The position numbers and the translations under genes were made by a program. A DNA stretch of 6,538 nt from CAYYOS01 sp964473355. Lineage in GTDB: Bacteria > Pseudomonadota > Gammaproteobacteria > Burkholderiales > REEB80. How positions within the stretch are numbered: the stretch's first letter is position 1; each line of letters opens with the position of its first letter. The DNA lies in NCBI GenBank assembly GCA_964473355.1, contig CAYYOS010000138.1, positions 1-6,538 of the forward strand, given 5' to 3'. Of this stretch, positions 1 to 5,123 are shown piece by piece. The notes under the pieces were generated by a model. That model saw only the letters and a list, made by a program, of their open reading frames with translations. It was not told where the DNA came from and made no database searches.

Positions 1-8
1 GGCGATTC

Positions 9-82
9 GCGGGTGTAGTTCAATGGCAGAACGAAAGCTTCCCAAGCTTTAGACGTGGGTTCGATCCCCATCACCCGCTCCA
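9..82 (+). tRNA. tRNA-Gly (anticodon CCC)
   Basis: This is a complete glycine tRNA that reads GGG codons. The sequence folds into a full cloverleaf. The acceptor stem GCGGGTG pairs perfectly with CACCCGC. The D-arm is GTTC/GAAC. The anticodon stem AAAGC (34-38) pairs with GCTTT (46-50) and encloses the loop TTCCCAA, which puts the anticodon CCC at 41-43. The T-arm GTGGG-TTCGATC-CCCAT has one G-T wobble. The discriminator base T is followed by a genome-encoded CCA at 80-82. It closely resembles E. coli tRNA-Gly(CCC) (glyU) as I remember it. Its promoter must lie upstream of the window. No terminator separates it from the gene that starts 12 bases downstream, so the two may share a transcript. 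Confidence 0.97.
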
Positions 83-94
83 TGATCGCTCATC

Positions 95-1522
95 TTGAAA
101 AAAATCGGCAAACGAATTCTGATTGCAGTCAGCGTGCTGGTGACGCTTTTTATCACCGCGATTGTCATCTATGCGCTAACCTTTAATCCCAATGACTATA
201 AGCCGCAAATCGTCCATTTGGTTCAAGAAAAAAAACAGCGTACGCTTACGCTGGATGGCGACATTAAGTTACTTTTTTTCCCTAAATTAGGCGTTGATCT
301 CGGCAGAAGTTGGATTAGCGAAAAAAATGGTGATCGCCAGTTTGCCAGTTTGCAACACGCCCGCTTTTATTTTTCTTGGCTGCCACTACTAAGGCGCCAA
401 GTTGTAATAGACGGCATAAACCTGGAAGGGCTGGGCGCAATCCTGGTGCGCCATCCGGATGGCGCTACGAACTTTGCAGATTTGTTGGAAAAAGAAGCGA
501 GTAGCTGGCTGAAGTTTGATTTGCGAACTTTAAAATTGACGCATGGGCTTTTGGTATTTGAGGACAAACTCGCCGAGCGCAAAGCCGTGCTTTCGGATAT
601 CGAGCTAAAATATCGTCCTCAGCAAGACATTACGCTCACTTCAAAGCTAAGCGTAGATCGTCCCGACGCAAATCTTAATTGGAAACTAACCAGTGCCGTG
701 GCAACGACGCATGATGGGTGGATCGGTTTAACCGGGCTGAAGCTGAACATGCTGGGGCGCGTGGAAAAACTATCGGACCTGGACGTACAACTCCTGGGCG
801 ATTTTAGCGGGCGCCTCAGTGCTGGCGAAATATCCGCGAAACAACTCGGCCTAACGGCAAAGGGCAATTGGTCATCGAAGGATTTTTCAGTCAACGCCAA
901 GTTGCCAGTTTTGCAGTTAGCTGCAAACGAATTTTTCTTAGGCCAGCTACATGTGGAATCAACCATGAACAACGCTCAGAACACTTTCAACTTGAGCGCG
1001 CATGTACCGGTCTTACGTGGCAGCAAAAATACGCCGGTCACGGCCACCGCCAAATTCGATTGGCGCGGCCGTCAGGACAAAGTTAATTTTTCTGGGGAGG
1101 CGACAACAGCATTTGTCCTCGATCTTACCCAGCAGGCAATCGATTTTCAGAAGGTTTTCGCACGTTTAGATGTAAAAGAACCACGCCGTTTAAAGTTACC
1201 GGTGGTGTTGCAGCTTGACGGGCAGGGCCGAATACAGTGGCAACCGTTTTCCGGCACGCTAAACCTAAAGGGCGCACTCGATGAGAGCCTATTGCAAGCC
1301 GTCGCCAGCGCGAGTGGTGCGCCGCGGCGGTATCAATTCGATATGCGAATTAATCAAATTAATCTAGATCGCTATCTTAAGCCTGGTGCCGACAGCGCCG
1401 GGGCATCTAACGAATGGCAGCTCTCGAGTTTAAAAGACGTCAATGCAGCTGGGGATATTCGCATCGGTCAACTGACTTATGGCCAAACGCGGGCCAACAA
1501 CGTAATAATCAAAGTACAGTAA
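95..1522 (+). CDS. AsmA family protein, apparently C-terminally shortened
   Basis: AsmA-family proteins are inner-membrane-anchored periplasmic proteins of the bridge-like lipid-transfer type and affect outer-membrane assembly and lipid homeostasis. The 475-residue product has a short basic N-terminus (MKKIGKR), one hydrophobic segment at about residues 8-29, and then the family hallmark FNPNDYKPQI (30-39) followed by LTLDGDIKLLFFPKLGVDLG, typical of the AsmA N-terminal domain. The rest is beta-rich with many alternating hydrophobic residues. TTG at 95 is the chosen start because an in-frame TGA lies at 83-85 and no in-frame ATG or GTG lies between; no clear Shine-Dalgarno sequence is visible. 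The protein stops at ...RANNVIIKVQ, where family members normally enter the conserved C-terminal AsmA region; E. coli AsmA is about 617 residues. The last base of its TAA is the A of the mutY ATG. It could be a natural short variant or a degraded allele. Confidence 0.88.
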   Translation: MKKIGKRILIAVSVLVTLFITAIVIYALTFNPNDYKPQIVHLVQEKKQRTLTLDGDIKLLFFPKLGVDLGRSWISEKNGDRQFASLQHARFYFSWLPLLRRQVVIDGINLEGLGAILVRHPDGATNFADLLEKEASSWLKFDLRTLKLTHGLLVFEDKLAERKAVLSDIELKYRPQQDITLTSKLSVDRPDANLNWKLTSAVATTHDGWIGLTGLKLNMLGRVEKLSDLDVQLLGDFSGRLSAGEISAKQLGLTAKGNWSSKDFSVNAKLPVLQLAANEFFLGQLHVESTMNNAQNTFNLSAHVPVLRGSKNTPVTATAKFDWRGRQDKVNFSGEATTAFVLDLTQQAIDFQKVFARLDVKEPRRLKLPVVLQLDGQGRIQWQPFSGTLNLKGALDESLLQAVASASGAPRRYQFDMRINQINLDRYLKPGADSAGASNEWQLSSLKDVNAAGDIRIGQLTYGQTRANNVIIKVQ

Positions 1523-2577
1523 TGGAATTTTCCCAAAGGCTCATTCACTGGCAAAAAAAATCCGGGCGGCATCACCTACCGTGGAGCTTAAGCCGGGACC
1601 CTTATGCCATTTGGGTTTCCGAAATTATGTTGCAGCAAACCCAGGTGGCCACCGTGCTGCCCTATTATCAGCGGTTTATGGCGCACTTCCCGGATTTACA
1701 GCAATTAGCGCTGGCCCCGGAAGACGAGGTTCTGGCTTGCTGGAGCGGCCTTGGATATTACACGCGGGCGCGAAATTTACAGCGTGCGGCAAAAATGATC
1801 GTGACGACATGGGGGGGCATTTTTCCGCAAGACATCGCCGCCGTGCAGAGCTTGCCTGGCATCGGACGTTCCACCGCTGCCGCAATTTGCGCGTTTGCAT
1901 TTGGCCAGCGACATGCCATTTTGGATGGCAACGTGAAACGGGTGCTGGCTCGCTGTTTTGGTATTCCCGGGGATGTGAAACAAAGAAAAACCGAAATAAG
2001 TCTATGGCAAAAAGCTGAACAATTGTTGCCCGACCAGCATATTGAAATTTACACCCAAGCCCTAATGGATTTAGGGGCGGGAATTTGCACGCGTAACACG
2101 CCCCGTTGCAGCGAATGCCCCGTAAATACATTTTGCTATGCATACTTAAACGACAGCACCGGCGCCTTCCCTCAGCGCGCAACCCGTAAGCCCTTGCCCA
2201 GCAAAGAAACCACGATGTTAATCTTGTTAAATCACGGTGAAGTGTTGCTGCGAAAACGTCCCCCCAGCGGCATTTGGGGTGGATTGTGGAGTTTTCCGGA
2301 ATTACCTAGCGATGCCGATTTGATCGCTCACTGCGCGCAAGAATTCGGCACCCAAGTGGAATGGTGTGATACCCTACCGCGCTTCACCCATATTTTTACC
2401 CATTTTAAGCAACATATTTCTCCACAGATTTTAAACGTGACCGATACGCAATTACGCATTAATCAAAAAGACGACGCCTGGCTTACATTAGAAAAGGCCG
2501 AGGTAGCACCAATACCCACGCCGGTCCGCAAATTGCTGGCCGAATTAGCGAAGTGGCAACGAACTCATGCAAGCTAA
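1522..2577 (+). CDS. mutY: A/G-specific adenine glycosylase MutY
   Basis: MutY removes adenine mispaired with 8-oxoguanine, preventing G:C to T:A mutations in the GO repair pathway. The 351-residue product matches the usual length of about 350. Visible elements in order are: the catalytic glutamate E34 in SEIMLQQTQVATV (E37 in E. coli); GLGYYTRARN at 76-85; the helix-hairpin-helix LPGIGRSTAAA at 111-121; the catalytic aspartate D135 in ILDGNVKRVLAR; and the 4Fe-4S cysteines C189, C196, C199 and C205 with CX6CX2CX5C spacing. The C-terminal NUDIX-like 8-oxoG recognition domain contains RPPSGIWGGLWSFPEL (246-261) and FTHIFTHF (288-295). The FSH loop of E. coli is here F-T-H, a conservative change. 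The start at 1522 is chosen because FSQRLIHW...LPW aligns with the E. coli N-terminus; an upstream in-frame ATG at 1414 would extend 109 bases into the AsmA gene. The TAATG junction with AsmA suggests translational coupling. Confidence 0.97.
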   Translation: MEFSQRLIHWQKKSGRHHLPWSLSRDPYAIWVSEIMLQQTQVATVLPYYQRFMAHFPDLQQLALAPEDEVLACWSGLGYYTRARNLQRAAKMIVTTWGGIFPQDIAAVQSLPGIGRSTAAAICAFAFGQRHAILDGNVKRVLARCFGIPGDVKQRKTEISLWQKAEQLLPDQHIEIYTQALMDLGAGICTRNTPRCSECPVNTFCYAYLNDSTGAFPQRATRKPLPSKETTMLILLNHGEVLLRKRPPSGIWGGLWSFPELPSDADLIAHCAQEFGTQVEWCDTLPRFTHIFTHFKQHISPQILNVTDTQLRINQKDDAWLTLEKAEVAPIPTPVRKLLAELAKWQRTHAS

Positions 2578-3163
2578 ACTGTTTCTTTGCGGCATCCTAT
2601 TGTTGGCGCTGAGCGCGTGTGGCCCAGCAGCCACTCCAAAGTCACCCTTTAAGTCCACGGATATTACGGGTGCAACTTTTGCACGGGATTTTCAACTCAC
2701 CGATCACAATCTTAAGCGCCGCAACCTCAGTGATTTTAAGGGAAAAGTGGTCATGCTCTTTTTTGGCTATACCCACTGCCCCGACGTGTGTCCGATTACT
2801 TTATCGGAGTTTGCGACGGCCTTGAAAAAACTGGGGGCGGACGCTAATAAGGTCCAGGTTTTATTTGTAACGCTGGATCCGCAGCGCGATACGCCGGCGC
2901 TTTTAGCGCAATATGTACCCGCGTTCAATCCCAGTTTTCTTGGGCTGTTCGGTAGCGACGCCGAAACGAAAGCGGTCGCGCAGGAATTTAAAATCGTCTA
3001 TCAAAAAAACATCCCGGAACCTGCTAAGGCTGGCTACACGTTGGATCATTCGGCGGGGAGTTTTGTATTTGATCAATCCGGAAAGGTACGTTTACTTATG
3101 CCCTACGGGCTAAGTAGCGAGCTAATTGCCGAAGATCTGAAAACACTGTTGCGGGAGCCCTAA
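2567..3163 (+). CDS. SCO1/SenC family lipoprotein (cytochrome c oxidase copper-centre assembly)
   Basis: SCO proteins are thioredoxin-fold, membrane-attached periplasmic factors that deliver copper to, or reduce thiols of, the CuA site of cytochrome c oxidase. The 198-residue product starts with a signal peptide ending in a lipobox (L15-S16-A17-C18), so it is predicted to be a lipoprotein cleaved before C18, with glycine at +2. The thioredoxin-like core contains the copper-binding CX3C motif, C71-P-D-V-C75, within FFGYTHCPDVCP. It also contains the conserved VTLDPQRDTP (101-110) and the third ligand H161 in LDHSAGSFVFD. All three metal ligands are present. The ATG at 2567 lies inside the last codons of mutY (11-base overlap), which supports co-translation. 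No cox genes are visible here, so the target oxidase must be encoded elsewhere. Redox signalling roles known for some SCO proteins are an alternative. Confidence 0.95.
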   Translation: MQAKLFLCGILLLALSACGPAATPKSPFKSTDITGATFARDFQLTDHNLKRRNLSDFKGKVVMLFFGYTHCPDVCPITLSEFATALKKLGADANKVQVLFVTLDPQRDTPALLAQYVPAFNPSFLGLFGSDAETKAVAQEFKIVYQKNIPEPAKAGYTLDHSAGSFVFDQSGKVRLLMPYGLSSELIAEDLKTLLREP

Positions 3164-3230
3164 ATCGCAAATGGCGGTGCAGAGTCTGTGCCGCGGCATA
3201 ACCCGTTCGTTTCGGCCTTAATCCCTACTC

Positions 3231-3258
3231 GCTTAGCCACCCCTGTGCTAAGCTTTTT
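3231..3258 (+). terminator. Probable Rho-independent terminator after the SCO gene
   Basis: GCTTAGC (3231-3237) and GCTAAGC (3247-3253) are perfect 7-base inverted repeats separated by a 9-base loop. The run TTTTT (3254-3258) follows directly, and more T-rich sequence continues to 3267. The position, 68 bases after the SCO stop and 24 bases before the next ATG, fits the end of the AsmA-mutY-SCO operon. The stem is short and has only four G-C pairs, so it may be a partial terminator. TATATT at 3258-3263 just after it could serve as a -10 box for the next gene, but I see no convincing -35 at good spacing. Confidence 0.55.
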
Positions 3259-3281
3259 ATATTCTTTAGCGGATCTGCAGC

Positions 3282-3665
3282 ATGAAATCTATTAAAGTTA
3301 CCGACGTCGGTCAAATAAAAAACGAATTAAACAAATATAAAAAAGGCAAGAAACTGGATATACGCCAGTTTAATCAAGTTGCTCGACTGGCTTGGCTGGG
3401 TAAAATCGTCATGATGCCCTTAGATTTGGAAGACCCGGATTGCGCGGCTTTTCTGTTATATCTCGAACACCCTGAAGGGTTGGCGGCGCACTTCTTAACC
3501 CTGGATGAAGATTTGATGTCACGAATCCACATTCTTGACGGCGAACAGGCGAACTATATCGCGGAAATATTAAAGGAAGGCATGGAAGCGCGCGTTGCAG
3601 ATTTAAAAAATTTAAACCAGCGTGACTTCTATTTCGATAAGTTTTATAAACCTGACGACGCTTGA
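3282..3665 (+). CDS. Hypothetical protein, 127 residues, soluble and charged
   Basis: I do not recognise this protein. It has no signal peptide, no transmembrane segment and no cysteine-pair metal motif; it contains a single cysteine, in DPDCAAF. The N-terminal third is lysine-rich (NELNKYKKGKKLD) and is followed by LDIRQFNQVARLAWLGKIVMMPLDLEDPD. The middle, AAFLLYLEHPEGLAAHFLTLDEDLM, looks like alternating strands and helices. The last third is helical and acidic/basic mixed (AEILKEGMEARVADLKNLNQ) and ends FYFDKFYKPDDA. This composition suggests a cytoplasmic protein. The ATG at 3282 is the first codon of the reading frame; GGAT at 3271-3274 is a weak Shine-Dalgarno candidate. It probably starts a new transcription unit after the terminator. 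It lies 44 bases upstream of the lipoate-ligase-like gene, so the two may be co-transcribed, but that alone does not give a function. The frame is intact and codon use resembles its neighbours, so I consider it a real gene. Confidence 0.75.
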   Translation: MKSIKVTDVGQIKNELNKYKKGKKLDIRQFNQVARLAWLGKIVMMPLDLEDPDCAAFLLYLEHPEGLAAHFLTLDEDLMSRIHILDGEQANYIAEILKEGMEARVADLKNLNQRDFYFDKFYKPDDA

Positions 3666-3709
3666 GTTTCTATAAAACTTTAGGCGCGTCGGTTAGCTGC
3701 AGCTCCTAA

Positions 3710-4699
3710 ATGAGAGCGCGATGGATAGACGTCGGCTTAAGCGCGCCCGCGCTATTTCATGCGAGTTATGTGGGCTTGGCTGAAGTCCAGGATGGCGATG
3801 CGCTTCCTATCGTGCTGTGGGGCAGAACGCCTGCCCATTTTTGCCTAGGGGCTACACAATCGGCCGCCATAGAACTTAACCCCGACTTAAGTGTACCAGT
3901 TTGCCAGCGCCCACTAGGTGGCGGGGCGGTGTGGTTAGATGAAAATCAATACTGCTACGTGTTGGTTGCACCGCAGGCGCTCCTTCCTCGCTCGCCGCGC
4001 GATTGGTTCCAAGGTGCATTGGCCCCCGCCGTTGCTACTTACAATGATTTTGCGTTGAAGGCAATGCAAGTCGAGCACGACATTTGGTTGAATGGAAAAA
4101 AAATTGGTGGTAGCGGTGCTGCTTCCATTAATCATTGCGGCGTGATTGCCAGCAGCTTTTTAATGCATTTCCCTGCTGAGCAATTTGCGGATTGTATGCG
4201 TGCGCCGAATGCCGCTTTTCGCCAGGCTCTGGTGGACGGATTAAAAGACGCAATGACGGATTGGGGGAGCCACCAAACGCCCCCGGATGAAGCCACCCTT
4301 GCTCGGGTTTTTCAAGCTAGGCTGGAGGCTGAGCTGGGATGGCGTTGTGAGCCCTCAAATTTTTCCCCGGTCGAACTTGCAGCGCGCAATGACGCCCTAG
4401 AGGACGTGACGTCTTTGCAAGAAGACTCGATAGCCACAACGAGACGGAAAATTAAACTGAATGCGCGGATGTTTTTAAATGAAAGAAAATTTGGCCAAGA
4501 CTGGGTGCGCATCGTTACCGTGGGAACCAAAATTCAAGCGCTGGAATTATCAATTAATTTACCCCCTATGCTTAGCGCGGGACTGATTAATTTGGACGTG
4601 AATGAGGCGACGCTAACTGAGCGCCTGAGTTTGTCCTTAGCGCCTCAAGAGGCCCGCCATTGGGCTCAACTTATTTACCAAACCGCATGGGATGACTAA
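3710..4699 (+). CDS. Lipoate-protein ligase A-like protein (biotin/lipoyl ligase fold)
   Basis: Members of this fold activate lipoate, octanoate or biotin and attach it to a lysine of a carrier domain, or transfer octanoyl groups. The 329-residue product begins RARWIDVGLSAPALFHASYVGLAE, which corresponds to the family opening that ends in the NMALDEAL-like helix. The nucleotide/lipoyl loop is QRPLGGGAVWLDENQY (66-81), matching RRxxGGGxVxHD except that leucine replaces the usual histidine. The lysine motif is NGKKIGGSGA (128-137), with K131 at the place of the ligase lysine. A further domain (about 190-329) contains RKIKLNARMFLNERKFGQDW, possibly equivalent to an LplA accessory domain. The start at 3710 directly follows an in-frame TAA, so it cannot lie upstream; no clear Shine-Dalgarno sequence is seen. 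The gene overlaps the next by 8 bases. Whether it is a ligase, a LipM-like transferase or specialised for one carrier cannot be decided from sequence. Confidence 0.82.
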   Translation: MRARWIDVGLSAPALFHASYVGLAEVQDGDALPIVLWGRTPAHFCLGATQSAAIELNPDLSVPVCQRPLGGGAVWLDENQYCYVLVAPQALLPRSPRDWFQGALAPAVATYNDFALKAMQVEHDIWLNGKKIGGSGAASINHCGVIASSFLMHFPAEQFADCMRAPNAAFRQALVDGLKDAMTDWGSHQTPPDEATLARVFQARLEAELGWRCEPSNFSPVELAARNDALEDVTSLQEDSIATTRRKIKLNARMFLNERKFGQDWVRIVTVGTKIQALELSINLPPMLSAGLINLDVNEATLTERLSLSLAPQEARHWAQLIYQTAWDD

Positions 4700-5081
4700 C
4701 CCCACCATCGCCGATCGGTTGCAGCGTAAATTTATCGTGATGAGTACGGACGATACGCTGCTTGCCGCACTGCGGGCAGCTTTGCCCCCGGCGTGGCAAA
4801 TGGTCGAGGCATTGAGCTTGGAGGATATTGGCGGGTTTCAAGATGTATTGCTACATCGTTTTGTGTTTCTTGATTTAGATGAATATGAGCGGTTCGATCC
4901 ACTGGAAGTGATACGCGAAATGCGTATGGAACTCATGTTAAACGTGCCGATTTTTTGCTTCGGCGGACAAAAAGATGTGCGCGATGAAGCAAGGATGTCC
5001 CGCGCCGATCGTTTTTTTGAGCGCGACCAAATGGTCGAGCAAATGAAAATATTTTGTCACCAATACCGCTGGGGCGACTAG
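4692..5081 (+). CDS. Stand-alone receiver-like (pseudo-REC) protein, 129 residues
   Basis: The length and predicted secondary structure resemble a single CheY-like receiver domain with no output domain. Strand 1 is KFIVMSTDD (13-21), with D20 and D21 at the place of the acidic metal-binding pair. Strand 3 is FVFLDLDE (57-64), with D61 at the phosphoacceptor position. It is followed by FDPLEVIREMR (68-78), which mirrors the DGLELLxxIR segment of classical receivers. Strand 4 is VPIFCFGG (85-92), where the conserved Thr/Ser is not evident. Strand 5 is ADRFFERDQMVEQM (105-118), where the conserved lysine before proline appears to be replaced by glutamate. It is therefore probably a degenerate receiver that may work by binding rather than by normal phosphorylation switching. 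The ATG overlaps the end of the lipoate-ligase-like gene (ATGACTAA, 8 bases), indicating coupled expression. The receiver assignment comes from pattern reading and is moderate in certainty; the reality of the gene is well supported. Confidence 0.72.
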   Translation: MTNPTIADRLQRKFIVMSTDDTLLAALRAALPPAWQMVEALSLEDIGGFQDVLLHRFVFLDLDEYERFDPLEVIREMRMELMLNVPIFCFGGQKDVRDEARMSRADRFFERDQMVEQMKIFCHQYRWGD

Positions 5082-5123
5082 TTACGGCATACCCCTGGAT
5101 TATGAGGTAGCTACATTCTGTGG

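Noticed and set aside
619..972. A 117-residue minus-strand frame inside the AsmA gene
   Set aside because: It has the composition of an antisense shadow and no independent start signal or family likeness.
1414..1521. A 36-residue N-terminal extension of MutY from an upstream in-frame ATG
   Set aside because: It overlaps the AsmA frame almost entirely, its residues do not resemble MutY, and the MutY match begins right at the ATG at 1522.
1676..2182. A 168-residue open frame on the minus strand inside mutY
   Set aside because: It is rich in Arg, Cys and Ser, resembles no known family, and lies opposite a fully conserved MutY coding region, so it is a shadow frame.
3233..3263. Promoter for the 127-residue gene with TATATT at 3258-3263 as -10 and TTAGCC at 3233-3238 as -35
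   Set aside because: The spacing is 19 bases and the -35 is a poor match lying inside the terminator stem, so the support is too weak to list as a feature.
4094..4104. A run of eight A bases in the ligase-like gene as a possible phase-variation or frameshift site
   Set aside because: It encodes the conserved GKKI motif in frame, the gene is intact, and a single A8 tract is no evidence of programmed slippage.
5082..5123. A bidirectional terminator between the convergent receiver-like and valS genes
   Set aside because: Only a short GTAGCTAC palindrome is present; there is no stem followed by a T run on either strand.
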